Source: Halioxenophilus aromaticivorans
GTDB lineage: Bacteria; Pseudomonadota; Gammaproteobacteria; Pseudomonadales; Cellvibrionaceae
Reading direction: 5' to 3'
Length of the DNA stretch: 64,000 nt
Assembly: GCF_042850945.1 (NCBI RefSeq)
Contig: NZ_AP031496.1
Coordinates: forward strand, 4,836,001 to 4,900,000
This document shows, one piece after another, positions 35,143 through 47,352 of the stretch (the first letter of the stretch is position 1; each line of letters opens with the position of its first letter). The notes under the pieces are model-generated. The model was given only the letters and a program-made list of their open reading frames with translations. It was not told where the DNA came from and made no database searches. The translations under genes were made by a program, and so were the position numbers.

Positions 35143-35535
35143 TTATACTCGACGTTTCTTCGGCGGACGACAGCCGTTGTGTGGAATCGGGGTTACATCG
35201 GTGATGTTAGTCACTTTGTAGCCGATGTTATTCAGAGCACGTACCGCGGATTCACGGCCTGGCCCTGGGCCTTTAACTTCTACGTCAAGGTTCTTCAAAC
35301 CGTACTCTTTGGCAGCTTCACCGGCGCGCTCTGCGGCCACCTGGGCGGCGAAAGGCGTGCTCTTACGTGAACCACGGAAGCCGGAACCACCAGCGGTAGC
35401 CCAGCTCAGGGTGTTACCCTGACGGTCTGTAATAGTGACGATAGTGTTGTTGAAGGAAGCGTGGATGTGCGCAACACCGTCAACAACCGTCTTTTTCACT
35501 TTTTTGCGAGGAGCTTTGTTACTTGGCTTAGCCAT
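35143..35535 (-). CDS. rpsK: 30S ribosomal protein S11
   Basis: 130 aa from the ATG at 35535; an in-frame TTG at 35541 would sit too close to the AGGAA site. Signature [20 protein letters not shown] and C-terminal [13 protein letters not shown]. Lines the platform near the mRNA exit site. 38 bp after rpsM. Confidence 0.98.
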   Translation of the reverse strand: MAKPSNKAPRKKVKKTVVDGVAHIHASFNNTIVTITDRQGNTLSWATAGGSGFRGSRKSTPFAAQVAAERAGEAAKEYGLKNLDVEVKGPGPGRESAVRALNNIGYKVTNITDVTPIPHNGCRPPKKRRV

Positions 35536-35573
35536 AAGCAAATCTTCCTAAAACGGTTAAATAAGCGGTTAGC

Positions 35574-35930
35574 TTACTTCTTGATGGGTTTACGCGGGCC
35601 CTTACGAGTACGCGCGTTAGTTTTGGTGCGCTGGCCACGCAGTGGCAAGTTGCGACGGTGGCGTATGCCACGGAAACAACCCAAGTCCATTAAACGTTTG
35701 ATGTTCATGGAAACTTCACGGCGAAGATCACCTTCTACGGATAATTTCGCCACTTCTTCACGCACTGTATCCATCTGAGTTTCAGAAAGATCACCAATTT
35801 TTGTGTCCTCTGCAATGCCGGTGGCAGCACAGATCTGTTTGGCGGTGGTTTTACCCACACCGAACACATAGGTGAGAGAAATAACGGCGTGTTTGTTATC
35901 TGGTATGTTGACACCAGCAATACGAGCCAT
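35574..35930 (-). CDS. rpsM: 30S ribosomal protein S13
   Basis: 118 aa. [20 protein letters not shown] start, [20 protein letters not shown] motif and basic tail ending GPRKPIKK. First gene of the alpha operon; it follows a 281-bp leader that carries a strong hairpin at its far end, so it probably has its own promoter and S4-responsive leader. Confidence 0.98.
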   Translation of the reverse strand: MARIAGVNIPDNKHAVISLTYVFGVGKTTAKQICAATGIAEDTKIGDLSETQMDTVREEVAKLSVEGDLRREVSMNIKRLMDLGCFRGIRHRRNLPLRGQRTKTNARTRKGPRKPIKK

Positions 35931-36155
35931 TCGGATTACTCCAATTTTAAGAAAATTACGGCACTAACAGCAGTGAAAAAGCACTCTGCCGCCTCTAAAA
36001 TCCTGTTTTTTTTGGGATTTATAGGCAATACGGCCAAAAAAGACGCTAATATGCATCCAAAAAGGCGCGCAAGAATACTCGTTAAACTGCCCAATTGCAA
36101 TAGCTTGGCGATTTCTCAACCAAACGACAGTTAATGCCTCCAGTCCAGTAAACAA

Positions 36156-36182
36156 CAAAGCAGCGGTCGAACCGCTGCTTTG
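36156..36182 (-). terminator. 12-bp-stem hairpin between rpmJ and rpsM
   Basis: CAAAGCAGCGGT / ACCGCTGCTTTG with a 3-nt loop, 30 bp past rpmJ on the minus strand and followed by TTGTTTA. It is the only strong hairpin inside the superoperon and separates the spc and alpha parts. Confidence 0.68.
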
Positions 36183-36211
36183 TCGCCAACCGAATTTTGA
36201 CCGCCCGGTTG

Positions 36212-36328
36212 TTAGCCTTGGCGTTGTTTGTGCCGAGGTTCTACACTGCAAATTACACGCAACACACCGTTGCGACGTACCATTTTGCAGTTACGACACA
36301 TTTTTTTAACAGATGCACGTACTTTCAT
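36212..36328 (-). CDS. rpmJ: 50S ribosomal protein L36
   Basis: 38 aa, [20 protein letters not shown] start and ending PRHKQRQG. It keeps the zinc set Cys11, Cys14, Cys27, His33 (C+ type). The gene is very short but has a clear start, 12 bp after the secY stop. Last gene of the spc block. Confidence 0.97.
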   Translation of the reverse strand: MKVRASVKKMCRNCKMVRRNGVLRVICSVEPRHKQRQG

Positions 36329-36340
36329 GATTCACCTCAT

Positions 36341-37675
36341 TTAGCGGGTAACACCGCTACCGAAACCTTTTAAATTAGACTTTTTCATCAGCGAGTCGTA
36401 CTGACTGGACATTAAGTGCGACTGTACTTGCGCCATAAAATCCATCACCACAACTACTGCAATCAATAGCGATGTACCACCCAGGTAGAAAGGAACGTCT
36501 GTCGCCAACACCAAAAACTGTGGCAACAAACAAACCGCAGCGATATAAATCGCGCCAACCAGGGTTAACCGAGTTAACACCTTATCGATGTAGTTGGCCG
36601 TGTGCTCGCCTGGGCGAATACCCGGCACATAAGCACCTGATTTCTTCAAGTTATCGGCTACTTCGCGTGGATTGAACATCAACGCTGTGTAGAAGAAACA
36701 GAAGAAGATGATCATGGCCGTGAAGATAATAAAGTTCAGCGGCTGACCCGGGCCAATGGCCAGGGCGATCTCTTGCAAAATATCAGAGCCAGTACCCTCG
36801 GTGCTGTTACCAAACCACTGAGCTACAGAGGCAGGGAACAACAAAATACTGCTGGCAAAGATAGCCGGGATAACACCCGCCATATTTACCTTCAATGGTA
36901 GATGGCTGCTCTGCGCAGCAAACACCTTGCGGCCCTGCTGTCGCTTAGCGTAATTCACCGTGATCCGTCGCTGGCCACGCTCCATGCGTACCACAAACCA
37001 AATCACCGCGACTGCTAACAGCGCTACCAACAACAAGATGACAATGTTCAGATCACCTTGCCGTGCACTTTCAAATGCCTGGCCAATCGCAGAAGGAATA
37101 CCGGCAACAATACCGGCGAAGATCAACATCGAAATACCGTTACCGATACCTCGCTCGGTCACCTGCTCGCCCAACCACATCATGAAAACAGCACCCGTTA
37201 CCAGTGATACCACAGCAACAAAGTAAAAGCTGAAATCAGCAACATAGGCCAAGCTTTGGGCCAAGCCTACCGACATACCAATGGCCTGTACGGTAGCCAG
37301 TATCACCGTCAGATAACGAGTGTACTGATTGATCTTGCGACGACCTGCGTCGCCTTCTTTCTTGAGCTGCTCCAGCGAAGGCGTCACCGCCGACATCAGC
37401 TGCATAATGATCGATGCAGAAATGTACGGCATGATGCCCAGCGCCAGAATCGACATTCGCTCCAGAGCACCACCAGAGAACATATTAAACATCCCCAGGA
37501 TAGTGCCCTGGTTCTGGTTAAACAGGTCTGCTACGCGGTCTGGATCGATGCCCGGCACCGGAATGTGGGTACCAATGCGGTACACCACAATCGCTAAGAA
37601 CAAAAACTTCAGGCGAGCCCAAAGCTCGCCTAGACCTTTCTGATTACCAAAGGGTAATTTTCCCGCAGATGCCAT
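36341..37675 (-). CDS. secY: Preprotein translocase channel subunit SecY
   Basis: 444 aa with 10 membrane segments. Landmarks: [55 protein letters not shown], and the C-terminal [20 protein letters not shown]. Forms the SecYEG pore for protein export and membrane insertion. Usual place between rplO and rpmJ. Confidence 0.98.
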   Translation of the reverse strand: MASAGKLPFGNQKGLGELWARLKFLFLAIVVYRIGTHIPVPGIDPDRVADLFNQNQGTILGMFNMFSGGALERMSILALGIMPYISASIIMQLMSAVTPSLEQLKKEGDAGRRKINQYTRYLTVILATVQAIGMSVGLAQSLAYVADFSFYFVAVVSLVTGAVFMMWLGEQVTERGIGNGISMLIFAGIVAGIPSAIGQAFESARQGDLNIVILLLVALLAVAVIWFVVRMERGQRRITVNYAKRQQGRKVFAAQSSHLPLKVNMAGVIPAIFASSILLFPASVAQWFGNSTEGTGSDILQEIALAIGPGQPLNFIIFTAMIIFFCFFYTALMFNPREVADNLKKSGAYVPGIRPGEHTANYIDKVLTRLTLVGAIYIAAVCLLPQFLVLATDVPFYLGGTSLLIAVVVVMDFMAQVQSHLMSSQYDSLMKKSNLKGFGSGVTR

Positions 37676-37718
37676 TGCTTCCCTCGTCTACCTATTGGTA
37701 AGAACAAGCCCGGAAGGC

Positions 37719-38153
37719 TTATTCTTCTACTTTACCACCGGCAGCTTCGATGGCCGCTTTCGCGCCTTTGGTGACCGCCAAACCTTTAACGGTTACCGCT
37801 TTGGTCACGTCGCCAGATAAAAAGATCTTAGCGCGCTTGATGCTTGCGTTGATCAAGCCGGCATCTTGCAATGCAGCGATATCCGCTACTTCGCCCGCCA
37901 GCTTATTCAGCTCAGAAGTACGGATCTCCGCAGTGACGCGGCCTACACGAGAGCTGAAGCCAAATTTTGGCAATCGCTTTTGCAAAGGCATTTGACCGCC
38001 TTCGAAACCTGGCTTAACGCTGCCGCCAGAACGCGCTTTTAAACCTTTATGACCACGACCGGCGGTTTTACCAACACCGCTACCGATACCACGACCAACG
38101 CGCTTTTTAGCACTCACTCGGCCAGGAGCAGGACTTAGAGTATTTAAACGCAT
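37719..38153 (-). CDS. rplO: 50S ribosomal protein L15
   Basis: 144 aa from the ATG at 38153, just 1 bp after the rpmD stop, with GAAGGTGAG as the ribosome-binding site inside the rpmD end. [20 protein letters not shown] start and the Gly-rich [14 protein letters not shown] segment. An upstream in-frame GTG (38162) lies inside rpmD and is less likely. Confidence 0.97.
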   Translation of the reverse strand: MRLNTLSPAPGRVSAKKRVGRGIGSGVGKTAGRGHKGLKARSGGSVKPGFEGGQMPLQKRLPKFGFSSRVGRVTAEIRTSELNKLAGEVADIAALQDAGLINASIKRAKIFLSGDVTKAVTVKGLAVTKGAKAAIEAAGGKVEE

Positions 38154-38154
38154 G

Positions 38155-38340
38155 TTACTCACCTTCTACCTTAACCATGTAATTAACAATATTGATCATG
38201 CCGCGAGTTGAGGGAGTATCTTCAACTTCTACGGTGTGACCAATGCGACGCAAACCCAAACCGGACAAACACGCCTGATGATTTTTCAAGCGGCCAGAAC
38301 TGCTTTTAACTTGGGTCACTTTGACTGTTTTCTTAGCCAT
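38155..38340 (-). CDS. rpmD: 50S ribosomal protein L30
   Basis: 61 aa; [20 protein letters not shown] and [20 protein letters not shown] are typical. Short bacterial L30, between rpsE (47 bp) and rplO (1 bp). Confidence 0.97.
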   Translation of the reverse strand: MAKKTVKVTQVKSSSGRLKNHQACLSGLGLRRIGHTVEVEDTPSTRGMINIVNYMVKVEGE

Positions 38341-38387
38341 GTTTCCACCTATTCACAGACTGCCGGGCAAGCCCGACAGGTTGGCGT

Positions 38388-38912
38388 TTAGCCAGTGATT
38401 TCTTCTACGGATTTACCGCGCTTGGCGGCAACGGATTCAGGAGAAGCCATCGCCTGCAGAGCTTTAAAAGTTGCTCGCACAACGTTTACCGGGTTAGTAG
38501 AGCCGTAGCACTTAGCCAGTACGTTCTGCACACCAGCGATCTCCAAAACGGCACGCATCGCACCACCGGCAATAACGCCAGTACCTTGAGATGCAGGCTG
38601 CATGTAAACGTTAGACGCAGAGTGACGACCCTTGGTTGGGTATTGAATGGTATCGCCATCCAACTCTACCTGGATCATGTTGCGACGAGCGGCCTCCATG
38701 GCTTTTTGAATAGCCTGAGGTACCTCACGTGCTTTACCGCGACCGAAGCCTACCTTGCCATTACCATCACCCACTACAGTCAGCGCGGTGAAGGTAAAGA
38801 TACGACCACCTTTTACGGTTTTGGCAACACGGTTAACGCCGACCAATTTCTCTTGCAAGCCTTCGTCTTGGACGGAGGCTTGGTTACGATCTTCTTTACG
38901 ATTATTAGCCAT
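38388..38912 (-). CDS. rpsE: 30S ribosomal protein S5
   Basis: 174 aa. N-terminal dsRBD-like part ([40 protein letters not shown]) and a C-terminal domain with [18 protein letters not shown]. Acts in decoding fidelity. 10 bp after rplR. Confidence 0.98.
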   Translation of the reverse strand: MANNRKEDRNQASVQDEGLQEKLVGVNRVAKTVKGGRIFTFTALTVVGDGNGKVGFGRGKAREVPQAIQKAMEAARRNMIQVELDGDTIQYPTKGRHSASNVYMQPASQGTGVIAGGAMRAVLEIAGVQNVLAKCYGSTNPVNVVRATFKALQAMASPESVAAKRGKSVEEITG

Positions 38913-38922
38913 AGTTTAACCT

Positions 38923-39273
38923 TTAGAATTCAAGACCCGCTTCACGCGCTGCATCTGCCAACGCTTTTACACGGCCATGGTACTTAAAGCCGCTGCGATC
39001 AAAAGCCACCTCGGTGACGCCTGCCGCTTTAGCACGCTCTGCGATCAGCTGACCTACTTTGGTGGCGGCATCGGCGTTACCGGTGCTTTCACTGCGCAGG
39101 TCCTTCTCAACGGTAGAAGCACTGGCCAATACCTTGCTGCCTTCCGCGGCAATCACTTGGGCGTAGATATGGCGCGGGGTACGGAATACAGTTAGACGGC
39201 TGACACCTAACTCGCGGATTTTGGCGCGAGAACGGCGAGCACGACGTAAACGAGATTGTTTTTTTGCACTCAT
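38923..39273 (-). CDS. rplR: 50S ribosomal protein L18
   Basis: 116 aa. [20 protein letters not shown] start; [20 protein letters not shown] and the C-terminal [20 protein letters not shown]. Carries 5S rRNA with L5 into the large subunit. Confidence 0.98.
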   Translation of the reverse strand: MSAKKQSRLRRARRSRAKIRELGVSRLTVFRTPRHIYAQVIAAEGSKVLASASTVEKDLRSESTGNADAATKVGQLIAERAKAAGVTEVAFDRSGFKYHGRVKALADAAREAGLEF

Positions 39274-39283
39274 TTCCTATCCC

Positions 39284-39817
39284 CTACTTTTTCTTGGCTT
39301 CTTTACGACGCACATACTCATCGGAGTAACGTACACCCTTACCTTTATACGGCTCAGGCTCACGGTAAGCGCGGATTTCTGAAGCAACCTGACCAAGCAG
39401 CTGCTTGTCGGCACTCTTCAGTACAATTTCAGTCTGACTAGGAGTCTCGGCCGATACGCCCTCCGGTAGGGCGTAATCGATTGGGTGCGAGAATCCCAAA
39501 GTCAGGTTTACAGTTTTACCTGCGGCTTTAGCACGATAACCAACACCCACCAGCTCCAGTTTCTTTTCAAAACCCTCGCTAACGCCAACAACCATGTTAT
39601 TGACCAGTGCGCGCATAGTGCCCGCTAACGCTTTCGACTGCTTGGCTTCGCTTTTCGCCGCAAACTTCAACAGGTTATCCTCTTCAGTAACCGTAACATC
39701 TGCGTGAATATCGAGAGCCAAAGTACCCTTACCGCCTTTTACAGAAAGCGCCTGACCGTTAAGGTCAACTTTCACACCAGCAGGGACTTCAACCGGACTA
39801 TTTGCAACTCGTGACAT
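39284..39817 (-). CDS. rplF: 50S ribosomal protein L6
   Basis: 177 aa from the ATG at 39817 ([17 protein letters not shown]), matching the family length; an upstream in-frame start at 39874 would overlap rpsH. C-terminal signature [20 protein letters not shown]. Two repeated alpha/beta domains near the factor-binding site. Confidence 0.97.
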   Translation of the reverse strand: MSRVANSPVEVPAGVKVDLNGQALSVKGGKGTLALDIHADVTVTEEDNLLKFAAKSEAKQSKALAGTMRALVNNMVVGVSEGFEKKLELVGVGYRAKAAGKTVNLTLGFSHPIDYALPEGVSAETPSQTEIVLKSADKQLLGQVASEIRAYREPEPYKGKGVRYSDEYVRRKEAKKK

Positions 39818-39830
39818 GACAAATTCCCAA

Positions 39831-40223
39831 TTAGAACACTGTGCAAAGAACTTCACCGCCAATACCTGCAGCACGTGCAGCGCGGTCAGTCATTACACCT
39901 TTACTGGTGGATACGATAGCAATGCCCAAACCGCCACGAACAGAGGGCAACGCATCTTTACCAGCGTAATTACGCAAACCAGGACGGCTAACTCGATCGA
40001 GTTCAGCAATCACAGGCTTACCTTCAAAATATTTCAAAGTAATGGTCAGCTGTGGCTTAGCATCTTCACTTACAGAGAAATCTGCAACGTAACCTTCGTC
40101 TTTCAGTACGTGTGCCACGCTTACTTTCAACTTTGACGATGGCATGACAACCGTAGACTTACCAACCATTTGGCTGTTACGGATGCGAGTCAGCATATCT
40201 GACAACGGATCTTGCATGCTCAT
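39831..40223 (-). CDS. rpsH: 30S ribosomal protein S8
   Basis: 130 aa. [18 protein letters not shown] start, C-terminal [20 protein letters not shown]. 16S central-domain binder and, in enterobacteria, the repressor of the spc operon acting at rplE. No S8-type site was searched for in detail here. Confidence 0.98.
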   Translation of the reverse strand: MSMQDPLSDMLTRIRNSQMVGKSTVVMPSSKLKVSVAHVLKDEGYVADFSVSEDAKPQLTITLKYFEGKPVIAELDRVSRPGLRNYAGKDALPSVRGGLGIAIVSTSKGVMTDRAARAAGIGGEVLCTVF

Positions 40224-40249
40224 TTCATCGACTCCTAAAAATTATTTAA

Positions 40250-40555
40250 CTACCAGCTGGCCTTAACCAGACCCGGGACATCGCCACGCATGGCGGCTTC
40301 ACGCAACTTGTTACGACACAGGCCGAACTTGCGGTAAACCGCGTGCGGACGACCTGTGATGCGGCAGCGGCGCTGAATGCGAGTAGCACTGGCGTCGCGC
40401 GGCATTTTTTGTAACTGCATTTGCGCTTCCCAAATCTGCTCTTCGCTAGACTCTGGGTTGTAAATAATTTCTTTTAACTGAGCGCGTTTTTGTGCGTACT
40501 TAGCAACTAACTTGGCACGCTTGGCGTCACGCGCAATCATTGATTTTTTAGCCAT
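40250..40555 (-). CDS. rpsN: 30S ribosomal protein S14
   Basis: 101 aa, the long form without the CxxC zinc knuckles. [20 protein letters not shown] start region and [20 protein letters not shown] signature. Confidence 0.97.
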   Translation of the reverse strand: MAKKSMIARDAKRAKLVAKYAQKRAQLKEIIYNPESSEEQIWEAQMQLQKMPRDASATRIQRRCRITGRPHAVYRKFGLCRNKLREAAMRGDVPGLVKASW

Positions 40556-40565
40556 GACTGCTTCC

Positions 40566-41105
40566 TTAACCTTTTAATGGAAAATTAAAGGCTTTTAATA
40601 ACGCCCGGCCTTCGTCGTCGGTACGCGCCGTAGTGGTAATGCAGATATCTAAACCGCGAAGCTTGTCTACTTTATCGTATTCAATCTCCGGGAAGATAAT
40701 CTGCTCGTTAACGCCCATGGAGAAGTTACCACGACCGTCAAACTGCTTAGGGCTGATACCGCGGAAATCACGTATTCGCGGAATAGCGATACTGACTAAA
40801 CGCTCAAGGAACTCGTACATACGCTCACTGCGCAGAGTTACTTTACAGCCGATGGGCCAGCCATCACGAATTTTAAAGCCTGCAATAGATTTGCGGGCTT
40901 TGGTTACTACTACTTTCTGACCAGTAATCGCTTCTAGATCACGCACAGCGTTTTCCAAAACTTTTTTGTCACCAACCGCCTCACCAACACCCATGTTCAA
41001 GGTGATCTTGGTGATCTTTGGGATTTCCATGACATTTTTTAAACCCAGCTCTTGCTGCAGCTTGGGCGCGATTTCTGACTTGTAGACTTCTTGCAAATTA
41101 GCCAT
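40566..41105 (-). CDS. rplE: 50S ribosomal protein L5
   Basis: 179 aa from the ATG at 41105 ([17 protein letters not shown]), the family length; an in-frame GTG at 41117 adds four atypical residues. Signature [20 protein letters not shown]. 5S rRNA binder at the central protuberance. First spc gene after rplX. Confidence 0.97.
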   Translation of the reverse strand: MANLQEVYKSEIAPKLQQELGLKNVMEIPKITKITLNMGVGEAVGDKKVLENAVRDLEAITGQKVVVTKARKSIAGFKIRDGWPIGCKVTLRSERMYEFLERLVSIAIPRIRDFRGISPKQFDGRGNFSMGVNEQIIFPEIEYDKVDKLRGLDICITTTARTDDEGRALLKAFNFPLKG

Positions 41106-41122
41106 TTTTGTCACCACCTAAC

Positions 41123-41440
41123 TCAAGCGTCAACAGCTTCGCCGTTGGATTTAAAGACACGAATTTTCTTACCGTCTTCCAGAATTTTGAAACCTACGCG
41201 ATCCGCCTTGCTGGTTGAGCTGTTGAAGATAGCAACGTTAGAAGCCTGAATAGGAGCCTCTTTTTCAACGATGCCACCGGCAACACCTGCCTGCGGATTG
41301 GGTTTCTGATGTTTTTTGATCATATGCACGCCGGATACAATCAGGCGATCATCAGCGAGCACTTTCACTACCTTGCCGCGCTTACCTTTGTCGCGGCCGG
41401 CAATGACAATTACTTCGTCATCACGTTTGATCTTACGCAT
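41123..41440 (-). CDS. rplX: 50S ribosomal protein L24
   Basis: 105 aa, KOW-domain protein: [40 protein letters not shown]. Early assembly protein. 61 bp after rplN. Confidence 0.98.
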   Translation of the reverse strand: MRKIKRDDEVIVIAGRDKGKRGKVVKVLADDRLIVSGVHMIKKHQKPNPQAGVAGGIVEKEAPIQASNVAIFNSSTSKADRVGFKILEDGKKIRVFKSNGEAVDA

Positions 41441-41501
41441 TACCCGTTCCTCTTAACTTTGACCGGTATACTGTGTGTGTTGTCACTAGGAGCAATGACG
41501 G

Positions 41502-41870
41502 TTACAGCACCTCTGGCGCCAAAGAAATAATTTTCATAAATTTTTCGCTTCGTAATTCACGCGTTACTGGGCCGAAAATACGGGTACCAATAGGCGCTTC
41601 TGAAGCATTCAACAATACCGCAGCGTTATCGTCGAATTTGATCAGTGATCCGTCCTGACGGCGAACACCTTTTTTGGTGCGCACAACGACAGCCTTCATC
41701 ACTTGGCCTTTCTTCACTTTACCGCGAGGAATGGCTTCTTTCACGGTGACTTTAATGATGTCACCAACAGCGGCATAACGGCGATGTGAACCGCCGAGTA
41801 CTTTGATGCACATAACGCGGCGTGCACCAGAGTTATCAGCCACTTCTAAATAACTTTGTGTTTGTATCAT
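41502..41870 (-). CDS. rplN: 50S ribosomal protein L14
   Basis: 122 aa. [20 protein letters not shown] start; [20 protein letters not shown]. Sits at the subunit interface. Conventional first gene of the spc block, 32 bp after rpsQ. Confidence 0.98.
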   Translation of the reverse strand: MIQTQSYLEVADNSGARRVMCIKVLGGSHRRYAAVGDIIKVTVKEAIPRGKVKKGQVMKAVVVRTKKGVRRQDGSLIKFDDNAAVLLNASEAPIGTRIFGPVTRELRSEKFMKIISLAPEVL

Positions 41871-41902
41871 CGTCCGTCTCCGAAACTATGTTGCCTGCCG
41901 AG

Positions 41903-42169
41903 TTAAATCTCGGTGGCACGCTCTTCAATTTTAACCAGCACCCAAGACTTGGTCTTGGACAGAGGGCGAGATTCGGAAATGGTTACCAAATCACCTTCTT
42001 TACACTCGTTGTTTGCATCGTGCGCTTTAATTTTCGAAGACTTGCTGACGTACTTACCGTAAACAGGGTGCTTAACGCGGCGCTCGATCAAAACGGTAAC
42101 CGTTTTGTCCATTTTGTCGCTCACAACCTTACCGGTTAGAGAGCGAACGGTATTTTCTGCTGTTGCCAT
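41903..42169 (-). CDS. rpsQ: 30S ribosomal protein S17
   Basis: 88 aa. [20 protein letters not shown] and [20 protein letters not shown]. Its ATG shares one base with the rpmC stop (TAATG), so translation is coupled. Last gene of the S10 block. Confidence 0.98.
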   Translation of the reverse strand: MATAENTVRSLTGKVVSDKMDKTVTVLIERRVKHPVYGKYVSKSSKIKAHDANNECKEGDLVTISESRPLSKTKSWVLVKIEERATEI

Positions 42170-42360
42170 TATTCACCTGCCTTCTGATTCAAAACTGTTT
42201 TAATACGAGCAATATTGCGACGAGTTTCTTTCAGCAGGTGCGATTGGTTCAATTGACCAGTCGACGCTTGCATTCGCAATTTAAATTGCTCTTCCAGTTG
42301 TTTGATCAGCTCGCCATTTAGGTCTTCAACTGATTTTTCGCGAAGTTCTTGTGCGTTCAT
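42169..42360 (-). CDS. rpmC: 50S ribosomal protein L29
   Basis: 63 aa. [20 protein letters not shown] start; helical hairpin near the tunnel exit that helps dock trigger factor and SRP. One-base overlaps with both rplP and rpsQ. Confidence 0.97.
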   Translation of the reverse strand: MNAQELREKSVEDLNGELIKQLEEQFKLRMQASTGQLNQSHLLKETRRNIARIKTVLNQKAGE

Positions 42361-42773
42361 TACATCACCGTTCGTTTAACGAAGGTTGTTGCCACTGGCA
42401 GTTTGGCAGCCGCGAGTGCGAAAGCTTCGCGAGCGAGTTCTTCGCTCACACCTTCCATTTCATAAAGCACTTTGCCTGGCTGAATCTGACAGATCCAATA
42501 TTCGACGTTACCCTTACCTTTACCCTGACGAACTTCCAGCGGCTTTTCGGTAATCGGCTTGTCCGGGAATACACGAATCCAGATTTTACCGCCACGTTTA
42601 ATATGACGAGTCATGGCTCGACGAGCCGCTTCGATTTGGCGCGCAGTGATGCGGCCACGAGCGGTAGACTTAAGAGCGTATTCGCCAAAACTTACTTTAG
42701 AACCGCGTTCTGCCAAGCCGCGATTACGGCCTTTTTGCATTTTGCGGAACTTTGTACGCTTAGGTTGTAACAT
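42360..42773 (-). CDS. rplP: 50S ribosomal protein L16
   Basis: 137 aa. [19 protein letters not shown] start and [20 protein letters not shown]. Lies near the A-site tRNA; the Arg modified in E. coli falls in [13 protein letters not shown] context. Confidence 0.98.
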   Translation of the reverse strand: MLQPKRTKFRKMQKGRNRGLAERGSKVSFGEYALKSTARGRITARQIEAARRAMTRHIKRGGKIWIRVFPDKPITEKPLEVRQGKGKGNVEYWICQIQPGKVLYEMEGVSEELAREAFALAAAKLPVATTFVKRTVM

Positions 42774-42786
42774 TTATGCGTACCCC

Positions 42787-43461
42787 TTATTTGCTACGTT
42801 TTTTCTTGGTGTTGTCTTCGACCTGCTCAACGCCGCCGATAACTTCACCTTTGAAGATCCAAACTTTTACGCCAATGATGCCGTAAGTGGTGCTGGCTTC
42901 TGCTGTAGCGTAATCGATATCTGCACGCAAGGTGTGCAAAGGTACACGACCCTCACGGTACCATTCAGAACGAGCGATCTCGGCACCGCCTAAACGGCCA
43001 CCCACTTGTACTTTGATACCCTGTGCGCCCTGACGCATAGCGTTTTGAACCACACGTTTCATGGCGCGACGGAACATCACACGACGTTCCAGCTGTGACG
43101 CGACACTTTGAGCAACCAGAGTTGCATCGATATCAGGCTTGCGAATCTCTTCGATGTTAATATGAACCGGCACGCCCATTTTCTGGGTTAAAACGCCGCG
43201 CAGTTTCTCAACATCTTCACCTTTTTTACCGATCACAATGCCTGGACGAGCGGTGTGAATAGTAACGCGAGCTGTGTTCGCGGGGCGCTCAATCTCGATG
43301 CGACTTACTGACGCGTGCGCCAAACTTTTTTGCAGATACTTACGCACGCTCAAGTCCGTATTGAGCTTGTCGGCGTAGGCATCACTGCCGGCATACCACG
43401 TCGAGGTATGTTTCTTAACAATACCCAGACGAATGCCTGTCGGATGTACTTTCTGACCCAT
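42787..43461 (-). CDS. rpsC: 30S ribosomal protein S3
   Basis: 224 aa. [20 protein letters not shown] start, KH domain ([20 protein letters not shown], about 50-69) and the C-terminal domain [20 protein letters not shown]. Forms part of the mRNA entry helicase site. Confidence 0.98.
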   Translation of the reverse strand: MGQKVHPTGIRLGIVKKHTSTWYAGSDAYADKLNTDLSVRKYLQKSLAHASVSRIEIERPANTARVTIHTARPGIVIGKKGEDVEKLRGVLTQKMGVPVHINIEEIRKPDIDATLVAQSVASQLERRVMFRRAMKRVVQNAMRQGAQGIKVQVGGRLGGAEIARSEWYREGRVPLHTLRADIDYATAEASTTYGIIGVKVWIFKGEVIGGVEQVEDNTKKKRSK

Positions 43462-43473
43462 AACGTCTGTCTC

Positions 43474-43809
43474 TTAAATTTCAGCTACTTTTACGGTGAT
43501 ATGACATGAACGCTTGAAAATGCGATCAGCGCGACCTTTCGCACGTGGGCGAATGCGCTTCATAGTCATACCCTCATCAACAAAAATGGTGGACACCTTA
43601 AGCTCGTCCACATCGGCGCCTTCATTGTGCTCGGCGTTGGCAATAGCCGACTCCAGCACTTTCTTGACAATGGCAGCACCTTTTTTATTACTGAAAGTCA
43701 AGATGTCTAACGCTTCTTCCACGCTCTTGCCGCGCACTTGATCGGCAACTAGGCGGGCTTTCTGCGCCGACAGACGTGCACCGCTTAATTTTGCAGCTAC
43801 TTCCATCAT
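43474..43809 (-). CDS. rplV: 50S ribosomal protein L22
   Basis: 111 aa (110 if the second Met at 43806 is used). [20 protein letters not shown] and the long beta-hairpin ending [20 protein letters not shown] that lines the exit tunnel. Confidence 0.97.
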   Translation of the reverse strand: MMEVAAKLSGARLSAQKARLVADQVRGKSVEEALDILTFSNKKGAAIVKKVLESAIANAEHNEGADVDELKVSTIFVDEGMTMKRIRPRAKGRADRIFKRSCHITVKVAEI

Positions 43810-43821
43810 TAAACCCTCGTG

Positions 43822-44100
43822 TTAGCGTTTCTTGGCTTTCTTGTCAGCCGCGTGGCCTTTATAAGTACGGGTAGCGGAAAACTCACCCAACTTATGACCA
43901 ACCATCTCTTCATTAACCAGCACAGGTACGTGTTGACGACCGTTGTGCACAGCGATGGTTAGACCGACCATTTCCGGCAGAATCATCGAACGACGTGACC
44001 AAGTTTTGATTGGACGTCGGTCGTTTTTTTCAATCGCAGCTTCAACCTTGTTAATCAGGTGAAGATCGATGAAAGGACCTTTTTTCAGTGAACGTGGCAC
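43822..44100 (-). CDS. rpsS: 30S ribosomal protein S19
   Basis: 92 aa. [20 protein letters not shown] start and [20 protein letters not shown]. Binds the 16S head with S13. Confidence 0.98.
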   Translation of the reverse strand: MPRSLKKGPFIDLHLINKVEAAIEKNDRRPIKTWSRRSMILPEMVGLTIAVHNGRQHVPVLVNEEMVGHKLGEFSATRTYKGHAADKKAKKR

Positions 44101-44132
44101 CGTGATTTCCTCTTCAGCTAGTTAATCGCGCG

Positions 44133-44960
<828 letters not shown>

Positions 44961-44971
44961 GTCCCAACTCC

Positions 44972-45268
44972 TTACTCGGCCACTTGAAGATCAATCTCTT
45001 GACCTTCTTGCAAGCGAACGTACGCTTTCTTCCAGTCGCTACGCTTGCCCATTCCGTGACGAGTACGCTTGGTTTTACCCTTAACAGTTAAGGTGCGCAC
45101 AGCTTCCACGTTGACATCGAACAACTTTTCGATCGCTGCTTTGATTTCGGTTTTGGTAGCGTCGGTGGTCACTTTGAAAGCCACCTGATTACCAGCTTCA
45201 CCAGCCATAGCTGCTTTCTCAGAAACAACTGGGCCTAACAGCACTTTATAGAGACGTTCTTGACTCAT
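44972..45268 (-). CDS. rplW: 50S ribosomal protein L23
   Basis: 98 aa. [20 protein letters not shown] start region; exit-site dock for trigger factor and SRP. Its ATG overlaps the rplD stop by 4 bp. Confidence 0.98.
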   Translation of the reverse strand: MSQERLYKVLLGPVVSEKAAMAGEAGNQVAFKVTTDATKTEIKAAIEKLFDVNVEAVRTLTVKGKTKRTRHGMGKRSDWKKAYVRLQEGQEIDLQVAE

Positions 45269-45879
45269 CCCAGCACCTCCTCAAATTTTTTCAGAGCAGC
45301 TACCGTCATTACAACTTTGTCGAAACGAATCAAAGACACTGGGTTAACACCAGCTACGTCACACACATCAACCTTGTGCAGGTTACGCGCGGACAAGTAC
45401 AAAGACTCGTTAACGTCTTCGGTAACAATCAACGCTTCGCTGATGTCGTATTGAGCCAACTTCTGCACCAACGCTTTGGTTTTTGGCGCTTCAAGATCGA
45501 AGTTCTCAACCACAACCAGACGCTCCTGGCGAGCCAGCTCAGACAAAATGCAACGCAAAGCACCGCGGTACATCTTTTTATTCAGCTTTTGATCGTGATT
45601 GCGAGGCTTAGCTGCGAAAGTAGTGCCACCACTGCGCCAGATTGGGCTGCGGATAGTACCAGCACGGGCACGACCAGTACCCTTTTGACGCCAAGGCTTC
45701 TTACCACCACCAGAAACCTCAGAACGAGTTTTCTGTGCTTTGGTACCCTGACGAGCGCCAGCCATGTAGGCCACCACTGCTTGGTGAACCAAATCCTGAT
45801 TAAATTCTTTACCAAAGGTAACTTCGGAAACGCTTACAGTTCCGCCTTTACCTTCAGGTGTCGCAATTGATAATTCCAT
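45265..45879 (-). CDS. rplD: 50S ribosomal protein L4
   Basis: 204 aa. Long tunnel loop region [20 protein letters not shown] and C-terminal [15 protein letters not shown]. In enterobacteria L4 is the autoregulator of the S10 operon, binding the leader before rpsJ. Confidence 0.98.
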   Translation of the reverse strand: MELSIATPEGKGGTVSVSEVTFGKEFNQDLVHQAVVAYMAGARQGTKAQKTRSEVSGGGKKPWRQKGTGRARAGTIRSPIWRSGGTTFAAKPRNHDQKLNKKMYRGALRCILSELARQERLVVVENFDLEAPKTKALVQKLAQYDISEALIVTEDVNESLYLSARNLHKVDVCDVAGVNPVSLIRFDKVVMTVAALKKFEEVLG

Positions 45880-45893
45880 AAAAACCCCCGGTA

Positions 45894-46532
45894 TTAGTTG
45901 CGAGCTTTAACAGCCGGACGCACGATAACGCGACCGCCAGGCGCACCTGGAACGGCACCTTTGATTAATAAAAGGTTACGTTCTGCATCAACACGCACCA
46001 CTTCAAGGTTTTGCACAGTTGTGCGCGCAGCACCCATGTGACCCGCCATTTTCTTACCCTTGAATACTCGGCCTGGCGTTTGACACTGACCGATAGAACC
46101 GGGCGCGCGGTGCGACAATGAGTTACCGTGGGTAGCGTCTTGGGTGCGGAAATTCCAGCGCTTAACACCGCCAGCAAAACCTTTACCTTTAGAAGTACCA
46201 GTAACATCGACTTTTTGACCCGCTTCGAAACCTTCCAAGGTTAGCTCGGAGCCAACTTCGAAAGTAACTTCAGCGGAGTTACGCAGCTCAACAACAGCAC
46301 TACCCGCCTCAACATTGGCTTTGGCGAAGTGACCTGCTTCTGGCTTGGAAACTCGGGAGGCACGACGAGAACCGACAGCAACCTGAATGGCACTGTAGCC
46401 GTCTGTTTCGACGCTCTTGACCTGGGTAACGCGGTTAGATTCGATCTCAACCACAGTTACAGGGATGGACTCACCCGCATCCGTAAAGACGCGAGTCATG
46501 CCGCTTTTGCGGCCGACAATACCTATTGTCAT
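45894..46532 (-). CDS. rplC: 50S ribosomal protein L3
   Basis: 212 aa. [20 protein letters not shown] start; signature [20 protein letters not shown] with the Gln methylated by PrmB in E. coli. 164 bp after rpsJ, a wider gap than usual, holding a small CCCG/CGGG hairpin at about 46601-46616. Confidence 0.98.
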   Translation of the reverse strand: MTIGIVGRKSGMTRVFTDAGESIPVTVVEIESNRVTQVKSVETDGYSAIQVAVGSRRASRVSKPEAGHFAKANVEAGSAVVELRNSAEVTFEVGSELTLEGFEAGQKVDVTGTSKGKGFAGGVKRWNFRTQDATHGNSLSHRAPGSIGQCQTPGRVFKGKKMAGHMGAARTTVQNLEVVRVDAERNLLLIKGAVPGAPGGRVIVRPAVKARN

Positions 46533-46696
46533 CTCTATAGACCTCTCAGTGTACGGGGCTTTTACCCGCTATGGCCGCCCATTTCAGAGCGTTACACAAA
46601 CCCGACTGTTGCCGGGCTTCGGCGACTTGTATGATCCCTACCAGTTTTCAGCCATAAGCGTGCGCCCTGACTGAACATAATAGGAAGTGGAGTTTA

Positions 46697-47352
<656 letters not shown>

